From Alphaproteobacteria bacterium (lineage in GTDB: Bacteria > Pseudomonadota > Alphaproteobacteria > UBA9655), in NCBI GenBank assembly GCA_017992885.1, contig JAGONT010000012.1, positions 1 through 58,858 on the forward strand: DNA of 58,858 nucleotides. The letters run 5' to 3'. Made by a program: the position numbers and the translations under genes. The number at the start of each line of letters is the position of its first letter. Position 1 is the first letter of the stretch. Positions 10,526-19,012 of this stretch are shown one piece after another. Below the pieces are notes generated by a model, which searched no databases, had not been told where the DNA came from, and was given only the letters and a program-made list of their open reading frames with translations.

Positions 10526-10804
10526 ATGCGGTATCATTCAGCTCCCGATCTTTGGAACAATCTTAACGGTTACAAGCTAACCACCGTAGAAATTCTTTAT
10601 TATCTACCAGACTATCCCGAAGTTCTTCAAACCTTTATTTGGCAAAATTTAGATCACTCTCCAGATTTTCCATGCTTACATTCTTTTCTCTTATTTTGGG
10701 AAAAAAATATCGAAGGACGTCTTTTCAGTGTCAAAGTCAGTCAAGGTGAAAATAGTAGAAACCGTGAAATTAGGCTTATGAAGGACGAGTTCATTTTCCA
10801 TTAA
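10526..10804 (+). CDS. usg: Usg family protein
   Basis: A 92-residue protein matching the alphaproteobacterial Usg family in its order of motifs: GYKLTTVEILYYLPDYP, LQTFIWQNLD, and a C-terminal LFSVKVS segment followed by IRLMKDEFIFH. The function is not established; the family is historically noted near trp genes. A strong Shine-Dalgarno (GAGGAGGAAT) precedes the ATG. It is convergent with gmk, with 6 bases between them. Cytosolic, no signal peptide. Confidence 0.85.
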   Translation: MRYHSAPDLWNNLNGYKLTTVEILYYLPDYPEVLQTFIWQNLDHSPDFPCLHSFLLFWEKNIEGRLFSVKVSQGENSRNREIRLMKDEFIFH

Positions 10805-10810
10805 GCACTA

Positions 10811-11461
10811 TCAACTTTCCCCTCTGAGAGAATTCACAAAAGGAGCAAGCCCTACCTGACGACGCCTTTTCAACCTTTCGGCTTGAAGAATTGATCTGAC
10901 AGCTTGTATGCTTTCTGAAAGGTTTTGATTGATAATAATGTAATCATATTCTGCCCAATGACTGATTTCATCAGCAGCCTTATCCATTCGTATACAAACG
11001 GTTTCATCAGAGTCTTCCCCCCTGTTGCGTAAACGCGTTTCTAAAGTCTTTACCGTTGGGGGCAATAGAAAAACACTCACTAAGTCATTCATTGAAATCT
11101 GTTTGAGTTGCTGTGTTCCTTGCCAATCAATATCAAATAATACGTCTGTACCCGCGGCAAGCAACTTTTCAATAGATGCTTTAGGTGTTCCATAGTGGTA
11201 CCCATACACATAGGCATGCTCAAGAAGCTGTTTCTCGTCTACCATTTGGGTAAAGGTTTCCTCATCCACAAAATAATAATCGAGTCCTTCTTTTTCTGAT
11301 TCTCGTTTAGGACGCGTTGTCACTGAAATTGAAAGCTCTAAGGCTTTCTCGTGAACTAAGACTTCTTTTGCCAGGGTTGTTTTTCCAGCACCTGAGGGTG
11401 AAGAAAGGACAAGCATAAAACCACGACGTTTAATCGTATCAAAAATAACCTCTTTTATCAT
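10811..11461 (-). CDS. gmk: Guanylate kinase
   Basis: Phosphorylates GMP to GDP; 216 residues. The P-loop SSPSGAGKTT lies at about residues 20-29, followed by the GMP-binding TTRPKRESEKEGLDYYFV block. Alphaproteobacterial Gmk commonly has a short lead sequence ending RRGxMLVLSSPSGAGK, which supports the first ATG at 11461 rather than the internal Met16. Single gene between convergent usg and a divergent complex I subunit gene. Confidence 0.95.
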   Translation of the reverse strand: MIKEVIFDTIKRRGFMLVLSSPSGAGKTTLAKEVLVHEKALELSISVTTRPKRESEKEGLDYYFVDEETFTQMVDEKQLLEHAYVYGYHYGTPKASIEKLLAAGTDVLFDIDWQGTQQLKQISMNDLVSVFLLPPTVKTLETRLRNRGEDSDETVCIRMDKAADEISHWAEYDYIIINQNLSESIQAVRSILQAERLKRRRQVGLAPFVNSLRGES

Positions 11462-11519
11462 CGTCTTTGCATACCTTTAAAAACTTCTTTATACTAGTTT
11501 TCTTACATGAGAAGATCCT

Positions 11520-11822
11520 ATGATGACAGTTCGAATTTATCAACCGTGTAAAACGGCAATGCAATCGGGGAAAAGCCAAACAAAGTCTTGGATCGTTGAA
11601 TTTGAAACAAAAGATCCTAAGGTAGCAGATCCTCTTATGGGATGGGTCTCGTCTCGTGATATGACTCAAGAACTTCGTCTTACCTTTTCTTGTTTAGAAG
11701 ACGCTATCCGTTTCGCAAAAAGAAAGGGTTTACGATATACAATATCTAATCCCACAAGAGTTTCCCTTATTCCTAAATCCTATGGGATCAACTTTACCTG
11801 TCCGCGATTACGAGGACGCTAA
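11520..11822 (+). CDS. ETC complex I subunit, NDUFS4-like
   Basis: A 100-residue protein of the NDUFS4/AQDQ family (PF04800), an accessory subunit of NADH:ubiquinone oxidoreductase typical of alphaproteobacteria and mitochondria. The order RIYQPCKTAMQSG, W-x-EFE, DPLMGWVSSRDM and RLTFSCLEDAIRFAKRKGL-Y is characteristic. It stands alone, away from a nuo operon, as is usual in this class. tRNA-Val follows 68 bases downstream on the same strand. Confidence 0.88.
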   Translation: MMTVRIYQPCKTAMQSGKSQTKSWIVEFETKDPKVADPLMGWVSSRDMTQELRLTFSCLEDAIRFAKRKGLRYTISNPTRVSLIPKSYGINFTCPRLRGR

Positions 11823-11890
11823 ATTCCTTGCACTCAGAAAAAATCAGGTGTATATCAACCCCAGAGAGCAAGGATTACCTAGTCTGAAAT

Positions 11891-11965
11891 GGGCGTATAG
11901 CTCAGCGGGAGAGCACTACGTTGACATCGTAGGGGTCACTGGTTCAAATCCAGTTATGCCCACCA
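11891..11965 (+). tRNA. tRNA-Val (GAC)
   Basis: A 75-base cloverleaf: acceptor GGGCGTA pairs with TATGCCC (one G-T pair), followed by discriminator A and an encoded CCA. The D arm is GCTC...GAGC, the anticodon arm is CTACG-TTGACAT-CGTAG with anticodon GAC, and the T arm is ACTGG-TTCAAAT-CCAGT. Reads GTC/GTT valine codons. Confidence 0.96.
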
Positions 11966-11993
11966 TTTCTTTCTGATGAATTATCCTTCAGAG

Positions 11994-13109
11994 TCAGTTA
12001 TCTCTTAATATCCAGCCACCACCCAGCACACGATTCTCCTCATAAAACACACACGCTTGACCTGCAGCAACGCCGTATTCTGCATTCGAGAAAACAACCC
12101 GCGCATAACCTCCCTCCTCTAGATAAACATCTGCAGAAACGGGGGGACGAGTCGAGCGAACTTTAACCTCACAACGAAGGGGGAATTGACCTGTTTCTCC
12201 CAACCAATTCATGTCTTTAACCCTAATTTCTGTACGAGCTAAAGCTGCATAAGGTCCAACAATAACCTGATGTTTTTCAGGATTCAAACGAATGACATAA
12301 AGAGGATCACCTCCTCCAATCCCAAGACCTTTTCTCTGACCAATCGTATAATTGATAATCCCTTTATGTCTGCCTAAAACCTGCCCATCCACATGAACAA
12401 TATCTCCCTCTTCTAGAGATCCTGGACGAAGTTTTTCAAGAACGCTGACATAAGATCCATTGGGAACAAAGCAAATATCTTGACTATCGGGCTTCTCAGC
12501 AATCTCAAGACCAAACCGAGCTGCATGCTGGCGCGTGTCTATTTTAGGCATTCCTCCTAAGGGAAAATGCAAAAAATCTAGCTGAGCTTGAGTTGTTGCA
12601 AAGAGGAAATAGCTCTGATCACGTGTAAGATCAACGGCTCGATGAAGCTCAGCTTTGTTATGCTTCATCACACGTTGTACATAGTGGCCGGTTATCAGGG
12701 CCTTTGCATTTAAATCACGGGCCGTTGTGAGAAGATCTTTAAATTTTACCTGTTGATTGCAACGAACACACGGAATGGGGGTTTCCCCCTTTAAATAACT
12801 ATCGGCAAAATCCTCAATCACTGCTTGGCTAAAGCGCGACTCATAATCCAGAACATAATGGGGAATTTTCAATTTATCACATACTTGACGTGCATCGTAA
12901 ATATCTTGACCTGCACAGCAGGCTCCTTTTTTGCTTAAAGCCATACCGTGATCATAAAGCTGTAAAGTCATGCCAATGACCTCAAATCCAGCTTCAACCA
13001 TAAGGGCAGCAGCGACAGAGCTATCAACACCTCCAGACATGGCTACAACAATACGTGTGTCTTTGGGCGGTTTTTCAAAGTCAAAAAGATTCATCGACAA
13101 CATACTCAT
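11994..13109 (-). CDS. mnmA: tRNA-specific 2-thiouridylase MnmA
   Basis: A 371-residue enzyme that installs sulfur at C2 of wobble U34 in tRNA-Lys, Glu and Gln. The PP-loop SGGVDS is at residues 25-30. The nucleophile is Cys117 in CVRCNQ and the persulfide partner is Cys213 in SQDICFVPNG. GHYVQ and TRDQSYFLF are further conserved blocks. Three possible Met starts exist within six residues; the first is used. Followed, in transcription order, by no gene on its strand for 530 bases. Confidence 0.95.
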   Translation of the reverse strand: MSMLSMNLFDFEKPPKDTRIVVAMSGGVDSSVAAALMVEAGFEVIGMTLQLYDHGMALSKKGACCAGQDIYDARQVCDKLKIPHYVLDYESRFSQAVIEDFADSYLKGETPIPCVRCNQQVKFKDLLTTARDLNAKALITGHYVQRVMKHNKAELHRAVDLTRDQSYFLFATTQAQLDFLHFPLGGMPKIDTRQHAARFGLEIAEKPDSQDICFVPNGSYVSVLEKLRPGSLEEGDIVHVDGQVLGRHKGIINYTIGQRKGLGIGGGDPLYVIRLNPEKHQVIVGPYAALARTEIRVKDMNWLGETGQFPLRCEVKVRSTRPPVSADVYLEEGGYARVVFSNAEYGVAAGQACVFYEENRVLGGGWILRDN

Positions 13110-13161
13110 TCTTTATTTGTGATATTTATGCAACTTTTTAACCTGTTGATCAAGTATTAAC

Positions 13162-13434
13162 TCACTCTTCTCCATAGCCACCTGGCAGAGTTCTGCGTGC
13201 TCTAATGATTGTTTCGGGGCTCAAAGAAGTTGTATTGCAAAAGCCAAGGAGGACTGTGTCATCTCCTAAAATAGCATCCAACACTCCGCCTAAAAGATCT
13301 GGTTCACGTACACGTTTTTTGAGCTCATGAGGTGTAAGGCCCGAATTTAATAAAAATTGAGCCAGGCGTTCATCATCTCTTGCTATAAAAGACAAAGCTT
13401 GAAGAGCAATTGTTTCAGCTTGTTCTCTTTTCAT
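13162..13434 (-). CDS. DUF3572 family protein
   Basis: A 90-residue alphaproteobacterial protein of unknown function. The family pattern is seen: EQAETIALQALSFIARDDERLAQFL, SGLTPHELKKR, and GGVLDAILGDDTVLLGFC. Predicted all-helical and soluble. It lies 2 bases after the DUF1476 gene on the same strand, so the two are almost certainly co-transcribed, and upstream of mnmA. Confidence 0.8.
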   Translation of the reverse strand: MKREQAETIALQALSFIARDDERLAQFLLNSGLTPHELKKRVREPDLLGGVLDAILGDDTVLLGFCNTTSLSPETIIRARRTLPGGYGEE

Positions 13435-13436
13435 GG

Positions 13437-13766
13437 TTAAAGTCCTTCTTTATTCATTATAATTTGACGCGCTTTTTCTGAGCAGTTCTCTAGCTCTTTA
13501 CGAATTTGATGTTCACTCATCTCAACACGAGCCGCTTCTAAATCTCTAAGAATCTTATGAACAAGATCATCTTCATGAGACTTTTGAATTTCAATGGTAA
13601 TGATTTCTTCCGCATAACGGTCTGCTCTTTCCTCAAAATACCCTAAAAAAGGAGCCACCCATAGACCCAATAAATGATTACGTTTTATCTTAATTCGAAA
13701 GGCAAGTTCTTCATCATGAAGGTATTTTGCTTCAAATCCTTTTTCACGTCGATTAAAACCATTCAT
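13437..13766 (-). CDS. F1-ATPase inhibitor zeta subunit (DUF1476)
   Basis: A 109-residue protein of the DUF1476/zeta family, which in Paracoccus inhibits the F1FO-ATP synthase by blocking rotation. The features are the N-terminal inhibitory segment FNRREKGFEAKYLHDEEL, the KIKRNHLLGLWVAPFLG core, and the C-terminal MSEHQIRKELENCSEKA. Divergent from ubiE with a 99-base gap that should hold both promoters. Confidence 0.88.
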   Translation of the reverse strand: MNGFNRREKGFEAKYLHDEELAFRIKIKRNHLLGLWVAPFLGYFEERADRYAEEIITIEIQKSHEDDLVHKILRDLEAARVEMSEHQIRKELENCSEKARQIIMNKEGL

Positions 13767-13865
13767 GAATATCCCTGTTTTTTATAATTTTTATTTCTTT
13801 GTGCATTTTACATCACTTCAAGGTAGGATCAATATCTAGAAAAATGATAAGGAAAGAATCAAAAC

Positions 13866-14618
13866 ATGGGTAAAAATCGCTCTCCCTTAAATCAATCCTT
13901 TGATTTTGGTTTTGAAAATGTTTCTGCTACCGAAAAAACAGAAAAAGTAGCAAGGATTTTTGATCGCGTTGCTATGCGGTACAATCTAATGAATGACGTG
14001 ATGAGCTTTGGCATCCATCGCTTTTGGAAATCCTGTTTTGTAGAAAGTCTTCCTTTAAAACAGAATGGAATTTATTTGGATGTTGCGGGGGGAACAGGAG
14101 ATATTGCTGAAGCTATTTTTGAGCGCCTTAAAAAGTTTAAAATTCAAGCCCAAATTACTGTCTCAGATATTAATCCTGCCATGATTAACGTGGGTCAAGA
14201 ACGATATCCCCATCTTTTGTGGCTATGCTCGAATGCTGAAAATTTACCCCTAGAAGATAATTCTATTGATGTTTACACTATTGCTTTTGGCTTACGGAAC
14301 GTTACCTATCGAGAAAAAGCCCTTCAAGAAGCCCATCGTGTTTTACGACCCGGAGGAAAGTTTGCGTGTCTTGAATTTTCCCAGGTTTTTTCCCCTCTTG
14401 AAACATTGTATAATGCTTATGCTTTTCACATTATTCCAAGGTTGGGTGAATGGATTGCCAAAGATCGTCAGTCCTATCAATATTTAAGTGAAAGTATTCG
14501 AACTTTTTTAACCCGAGAAGAACTTTTAGCGTTGATGAAAAAAACGGGTTTTGAAAGAGCGCGATATGAGATCTATACAGGAGGAATTGTTGCGTTGCAT
14601 ACAGGGTATAAACTATAA
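13866..14618 (+). CDS. ubiE: Ubiquinone C-methyltransferase UbiE
   Basis: A 250-residue SAM-dependent methyltransferase acting on the benzoquinone ring in ubiquinone synthesis (and menaquinone where present). YNLMNDVMSFGIHRFWK and the SAM motif LDVAGGTGDIA (71-81) are conserved, as are SDINPAMI and NAENLPLEDNSIDVYTIAFGLRN. An AAGGAAAG sequence precedes the ATG. With ubiA at 53 kb and the ABC1 kinase at 15 kb it marks a ubiquinone pathway. Confidence 0.94.
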   Translation: MGKNRSPLNQSFDFGFENVSATEKTEKVARIFDRVAMRYNLMNDVMSFGIHRFWKSCFVESLPLKQNGIYLDVAGGTGDIAEAIFERLKKFKIQAQITVSDINPAMINVGQERYPHLLWLCSNAENLPLEDNSIDVYTIAFGLRNVTYREKALQEAHRVLRPGGKFACLEFSQVFSPLETLYNAYAFHIIPRLGEWIAKDRQSYQYLSESIRTFLTREELLALMKKTGFERARYEIYTGGIVALHTGYKL

Positions 14619-14699
14619 AAACAAAAAACTTTACGGTTGCGAGGACTGTCAGGATCGTTCATGATAGTCCCGCTTTCAACATCGGAAAAAGGGAAAAGA

Positions 14700-15110
14700 A
14701 TGAGTTTACCACTAGATTATAAGCCGAGTGAAGCTGAAACATACATGAATCCTCAGCAACTTGAGTACTTTCGCAACAAATTATTAAAATGGAGAGAAGA
14801 ACTCCAAAAGGAATCCGTAGAAACTCTACACCATATGCAAGAAGAATCCTTAAACGAGCCTGATGTTAATGACCGAGCTTCGACAGAAACAGATCGTTCT
14901 TTAGAACTCAGAACACGAGATCGGGAGCGCAAGCTCATTCTCAAAATCAATCAAGCTCTCGAACGTATTGAAAACAAAACCTATGGATACTGCGAAGAAA
15001 CAAGTGTTCCCATTGGTATTGCTCGCCTCGATGCCCGACCTATCGCAACCTTATGCCTTGAAGCACAAGAGCTCCATGAACGTCTCGAGAAAACTCATCG
15101 GGAAGAATAA
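14700..15110 (+). CDS. dksA: DksA/TraR family transcription factor with a reduced zinc finger
   Basis: A 136-residue RNA polymerase secondary-channel regulator that works with ppGpp. The coiled coil carries DVNDRASTETDR, which includes the tip acidic residues. The start chosen is the ATG at 14700 (MSLPLDYKPSEAETYMNPQQ); the frame upstream only offers a TTG. Of the four zinc-finger cysteines, the first (Cys98) and third (Cys119) remain; the second and fourth are Thr101 and Ala122. Loss of some cysteines is common in alphaproteobacterial DksA. A hairpin (14643-14670) lies just upstream. Confidence 0.92.
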   Translation: MSLPLDYKPSEAETYMNPQQLEYFRNKLLKWREELQKESVETLHHMQEESLNEPDVNDRASTETDRSLELRTRDRERKLILKINQALERIENKTYGYCEETSVPIGIARLDARPIATLCLEAQELHERLEKTHREE

Positions 15111-15160
15111 GCTTTAGCCAAGCAATAGAAAATTCAATTTTAGAAAAAAGTATACGCAGT

Positions 15161-15198
15161 AAAAAGGTAAATTTATTCTATCGTAAATTTACCTTTTT
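15161..15198. terminator. Bidirectional terminator shared by dksA and the ABC1 kinase gene
   Basis: A perfect 15-bp inverted repeat, AAAAAGGTAAATTTA (15161-15175) and TAAATTTACCTTTTT (15184-15198), with an 8-base loop. Both strands end in a T-run. The last codons of the minus-strand kinase gene, including its stop, are encoded inside this structure. Confidence 0.85.
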
Positions 15199-16506
15199 GA
15201 GTACTTTATCTTGTCGTTCTTTAAGCGCAGCCATAGAAAAATCCTGAATAAGCTCTTCAAAAAGCTGGTGCCAGTTTACCTGAGCCTTCAACCGCATAAA
15301 AACAGATCCCAAGCCAACGGCAGCACGATCCATAAAAACAAATTCTCGAGGCGGTTTAATTCCTCCCTTACGTTTAAGTTCATCAAAAACAACTCCTGCG
15401 ACTTGCCTCCCTCTCAGGCCAGAGTGTGTTTCATCAATGGGACGTACTCGATCGTCTAAAAGGGGCTCATATAAAAACCGCGCCCAAAGATTTAATGCTT
15501 CAATCAATTCATTGTTAATATTGGTAAATCCCCAGGTACGATAAGCATGAACAGCGCGTTCTTCATCTTCACTTTGAAGCGCTTTATAAAGGTCCAAAAC
15601 GCCTTGAATGAGAGGAGCATCAAAGATACGCACACAGCCAAAATCAAGAAGATTTAGCTTTTCTTCTGCACTCCAGGAATAATTTCCCAGATGAGGATCC
15701 CCATGTAAAACGCCATAATGATAAAGAGGATAATACCAAATTTTAAAAAGATGGGCTGACGCTTTATTCCTTATGTCTTGTGAAGATTCCGTCAGTGTTA
15801 ATAATTTTTTTCCCTCAAGCCAAGACATCGATAAAAGACGAGGAGTCGTAAGAGAATCCATAACCTCAGGAACGTCAGCAAAGGAAAAGGGAATGAGTAT
15901 TTCCTTGAAAAGTTTGGTATGTTGAGCCTCCAGTCCATAGTTCAGCTCTTCTCGTAACCGCTCGCCAATCTCAAGATGAAGATTTTCCGTATCAAGCGCT
16001 CCACTATACATTTCAAAGGATTTCAAAATAAACTTCAGTTGAATTAAATCAGCTTCAACAGCCGAGCCCATTTCAGGATATTGAAGCTTACACGCAAGCT
16101 GACGGCCCTCGTGGTTAATAGCCTTATGCACTTGACCTAAGGAAGCTGCTGCTGAGGCCTGGTGGTCAAACTCTTGAAAAAGGCTTTGCCAACCTGGACC
16201 TAATTCTGCTTGCATACGTCTTTTAACAAAAGGCCAACCCATAGGAGGAGCATTGGACTGCAACTCAAGAAAAGCGGTTGCATACTCTTCTGGCAGCATA
16301 TCCGGAACTGTGGCAAGAATTTGCGCAATTTTCATGAGGGGTCCTTTAAGGTTCCCCAACGTATTCTTGAGCTGTTCTGCGTGAAGAGGCTCATTAATAG
16401 AAACCCCCAGATACCGATCACCAAAAAGACGGGCCATAAGAGTCCCCACACCTGTAGTGACTTGGGCATACCTTTTCAGACGACCGGTAAAGGAATCTTC
16501 ACTCAT
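15178..16506 (-). CDS. ABC1/ADCK (UbiB-like) atypical kinase
   Basis: A 442-residue member of the ABC1 family (UbiB/COQ8/ADCK), which supports coenzyme Q synthesis. Visible motifs: KIAQ (59-62) in place of the common KxGQ, the alanine-rich loop AAASLGQVH (120-128), the catalytic HGDPHLGN and DFG. The QSNAPPMGWPFVKRRM block is typical of an alphaproteobacterial subgroup that normally has KVAQ/KIAQ. Its ATG overlaps the pyk stop by 4 bases, so it is the second gene of a pyk operon. Whether it acts in ubiquinone synthesis here is inference. Confidence 0.88.
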   Translation of the reverse strand: MSEDSFTGRLKRYAQVTTGVGTLMARLFGDRYLGVSINEPLHAEQLKNTLGNLKGPLMKIAQILATVPDMLPEEYATAFLELQSNAPPMGWPFVKRRMQAELGPGWQSLFQEFDHQASAAASLGQVHKAINHEGRQLACKLQYPEMGSAVEADLIQLKFILKSFEMYSGALDTENLHLEIGERLREELNYGLEAQHTKLFKEILIPFSFADVPEVMDSLTTPRLLSMSWLEGKKLLTLTESSQDIRNKASAHLFKIWYYPLYHYGVLHGDPHLGNYSWSAEEKLNLLDFGCVRIFDAPLIQGVLDLYKALQSEDEERAVHAYRTWGFTNINNELIEALNLWARFLYEPLLDDRVRPIDETHSGLRGRQVAGVVFDELKRKGGIKPPREFVFMDRAAVGLGSVFMRLKAQVNWHQLFEELIQDFSMAALKERQDKVLKKVNLR

Positions 16507-17930
16507 TGCTGTCGAGCGGTAAGAGTCGCAATTCGAAGAATATTCGTAGACCCAGAAACACGGAAAGGCACCCCAGCTGTAACAACAATCCTGTCATTTA
16601 ACTGAGCAAACCCTTCTTTCTCTGCGATAAGACAAGCATTATGCACAGCTTCGGAAAAAGTTTTGACTTCCTGACTTTTGACCGAATGAACTCCCCAGAC
16701 AATCGCCAGTTTACGCGCTATGGCTATCTCTGGCGTAAGGGCAAGGATAGGAGCTTCCGGACGCTCACGCGCAGCTCGTAGGGTTGTCGCCCCTGTACTC
16801 GTAAAAGTAACAATGGTTGCCGCTTGAAGCGTATGGGCAACTTGCCGTGCTGCAGCGGTAATGGCATCCGAAGTTGTTGCCTTGGGCTCGGGCAAACTTG
16901 CTTCCTGCATTTTGCGATAAAACGGATCTCGTTCGACATGGGTAATGATTCGATCCATAATGGTGACAGATTCAAGCGGATAATCCCCTGAAGCTGATTC
17001 TGCCGAAAGCATAACCGCGTCTACTGCATCATAAATAGCTGTAGCAACATCAGAGGCTTCTGCACGTGTGGGTGTTGGTGATTTTATCATCGAATCAAGC
17101 ATTTGCGTTGCAATCACAACGGGTTTTCCTGCTTTGCGACAACAGCGAACAATTTGCTTTTGAATGCTTGGAACTTCCTCAGGCGGCATTTCAACACCTA
17201 AATCACCCCTGGCTACCATGATCGCATCAGAGAGTTGGACAATCTCTTCCAGATGTTGAATCGCTTGAGGTTTTTCAAGTTTTGAAATAATACCTGCTCG
17301 ATCTTTAATGAGTTCTCTTGCTTCAAGAATATCATCAGGACGCTGAACAAAAGAAAGAGCGACCCAGTCAATCCCTAAATTCAAACCAAAAGAAAGATCC
17401 TCTCGATCTTTAGTCGTCATCGCGGAAATAGGTAAAGCTACCGAGGGAACGTTAAGACCCTTTCGATCGGAAAGCACACCCCCGGTCAAGACTTTTGTTT
17501 CAATGTGTTTTTCTGCTAATTTTACAACTTGAAGAGAAATTTTTCCATCATCGAGAAGAAGCTGAGAGCCTTCTCTTATAGCGGCAAAAATTTCAGGATG
17601 AGGGAGAAAAACGCGTGTCTCATCACCCGAAGCTTCCTGTTGATCAAGAATAAAAGTCTGACTCTCATTTAGAAAAATAGAGCGTTGTTGAAACGTTCCA
17701 ATACGCAGTTTAGGGCCTTGAAGATCCATAATGATCGCAATAGGCCGGCCTGTTTTTTTTTCAAGCTCTCTGATAACCAGATGTCTTTTTCGATGATCCT
17801 CATGGCTTCCATGGGAAAAATTTAAACGAAAAGCGTCTACACCCGCCAAAAAAAGACTTTCGATCATTAAGGAAGTTGAGCTCGCAGGGCCTAAAGTTGC
17901 AATAATTTTTGCGCAACGGTGGCGACGCAT
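16503..17930 (-). CDS. pyk: Pyruvate kinase
   Basis: A 475-residue glycolytic enzyme making pyruvate and ATP from phosphoenolpyruvate and ADP. Conserved sites in order: RLNFSHG, IMDLQGPKLRIG, IISKLEKPQAI (catalytic Lys), MVARGDLGVEMP and ATQMLDSMIKSPTPTRAEASDVA. The ATG follows an AAGGAGAG Shine-Dalgarno. Its 3' end overlaps the ABC1 kinase start by 4 bases. A full-length pyk shows that the organism keeps at least lower glycolysis. Confidence 0.96.
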   Translation of the reverse strand: MRRHRCAKIIATLGPASSTSLMIESLFLAGVDAFRLNFSHGSHEDHRKRHLVIRELEKKTGRPIAIIMDLQGPKLRIGTFQQRSIFLNESQTFILDQQEASGDETRVFLPHPEIFAAIREGSQLLLDDGKISLQVVKLAEKHIETKVLTGGVLSDRKGLNVPSVALPISAMTTKDREDLSFGLNLGIDWVALSFVQRPDDILEARELIKDRAGIISKLEKPQAIQHLEEIVQLSDAIMVARGDLGVEMPPEEVPSIQKQIVRCCRKAGKPVVIATQMLDSMIKSPTPTRAEASDVATAIYDAVDAVMLSAESASGDYPLESVTIMDRIITHVERDPFYRKMQEASLPEPKATTSDAITAAARQVAHTLQAATIVTFTSTGATTLRAARERPEAPILALTPEIAIARKLAIVWGVHSVKSQEVKTFSEAVHNACLIAEKEGFAQLNDRIVVTAGVPFRVSGSTNILRIATLTARQQ

Positions 17931-18053
17931 TGATTCTCTCCTTGTTAATCCAAAAGAGTATCCTTTCTTTTCTTAAATTCGTAAATCCCTAATTGCCAGA
18001 ATCAGAAAATCTGATCTATAAATGGAAATCACATGTTTTCAAGGAGGATCTTT

Positions 18054-18323
18054 ATGAGTGATGTCGGTGGTGTCTCATCAGGACAATTGAAGTCGTTTAT
18101 AGAAAGAATTGAACGACTCGAAGAAGAAAAGGCTGAACTTGGCGATCAAATTCGTGATGTTTTTGCTGAAGCTAAAGGATCGGGATTTGATATCAAAATT
18201 ATTCGTCAAGTTCTTAAAATTCGCAAGATGGAAACCCAAGAACGGTTAGAACAAGAAGAACTCTTAGATCTTTATTTAGCTGCTCTGGGGATGATTTCTT
18301 CTCCAACCAATGAAGAGATCTAA
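18054..18323 (+). CDS. gapR: GapR nucleoid-associated protein (DUF2312)
   Basis: An 89-residue coiled-coil protein; in Caulobacter GapR tracks overtwisted DNA and stimulates topoisomerases during replication. The pattern is SGQLKSFIERIERLEEEKAEL followed by IRDVFAEAKGSGFD and KIIRQVLKIRKM. The ATG at 18054 sits after a very strong AAGGAGG and is preferred over the ATG at 18033. Divergent from pyk. It lies about 2 kb from the candidate origin. Confidence 0.93.
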   Translation: MSDVGGVSSGQLKSFIERIERLEEEKAELGDQIRDVFAEAKGSGFDIKIIRQVLKIRKMETQERLEQEELLDLYLAALGMISSPTNEEI

Positions 18324-18335
18324 GTTATTAAAGAA

Positions 18336-18371
18336 TTCCTCCATGCGTATACGCGTAGGGAGGAACTTTCT
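18336..18371 (+). terminator. Terminator after gapR
   Basis: Stem TTCCTCC (18336-18342) with GGAGGAA (18359-18365), enclosing the palindrome GCGTATACGC, followed by CTTTCTT. It lies 12 bases after the gapR stop. Confidence 0.65.
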
Positions 18372-18398
18372 TGTGTATCATCCTTCATGAGACTGTCG

Positions 18399-18855
18399 CT
18401 AAAACACCTTAACCGGTACATAATCTAATATGAGGTCATACCAGTGAGAAGGTGACGGTCCTATTTTGATAACCTCTTCGACTTGAAAGTCGACAACCTG
18501 ACCTGCATAGCTTGGATGCAAACTCCACATAACTTGATCACTCTCATCATAGGTTCCAGGTACGACATAGCTAAACTCCCACCCGCGGACCCCACGGCTC
18601 AGGACTCCCTTTAATCCCTTCAGAACTTTGACTCATTTCTTCAAGAAGCCCTCGAGGCGCATCTAAATTTAATATCTTAAACTTACGCCCCCCCATGTCA
18701 AACGTCCTATCCGGATTCGCTAAAGTTTGTTGAATCCTTACGCTGCTCACTGTTCCAGAGCGGCCTGGGTCAAGAGATTCCTCGTCCATTGCAAAGGCTG
18801 AAATGTTAATTGTGATAAGAATAGTAAAAAGTGAAAATATAATAATATTTTTCAT
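18399..18855 (-). pseudogene. Frameshifted secreted protein of unknown family
   Basis: The 5' part (18571-18855) encodes 94 residues starting with a clear signal peptide (MKNIIIFSLFTILITINISAFA, cleavage after AFA). Near 18585 the reading stops in this frame, but the +1 frame continues without stop for about 62 codons (GWEFSYVVPGTYDESDQV ... SHWYDLILDYVPVKVF) to a stop at 18399-18401. The two halves together make one protein of about 150 residues. I read this as a single-base frameshift in a secreted-protein gene. No family recognised. A sequencing error would give the same picture. Confidence 0.65.
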
Positions 18856-19012
18856 TTTAATTACAAAAAAATATTTAATATTATTATATTTTATATTAAC
18901 AATAGTTGAAAATTAATTAATCCCAGAGCGTGAAGTGATAAGAGTTGAAAAAGAAAAGTTTTACAGTTCTTCCCTTCTCCGAGAAAAGTGCTGTAAAAGA
19001 GAGATGCTGCAG

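Noticed and set aside
11782-11976. A 64-codon frame across the 3' end of the NDUFS4-like gene and tRNA-Val.
   Set aside because: It reads through the tRNA and overlaps a real gene in another frame; no start signal of note.
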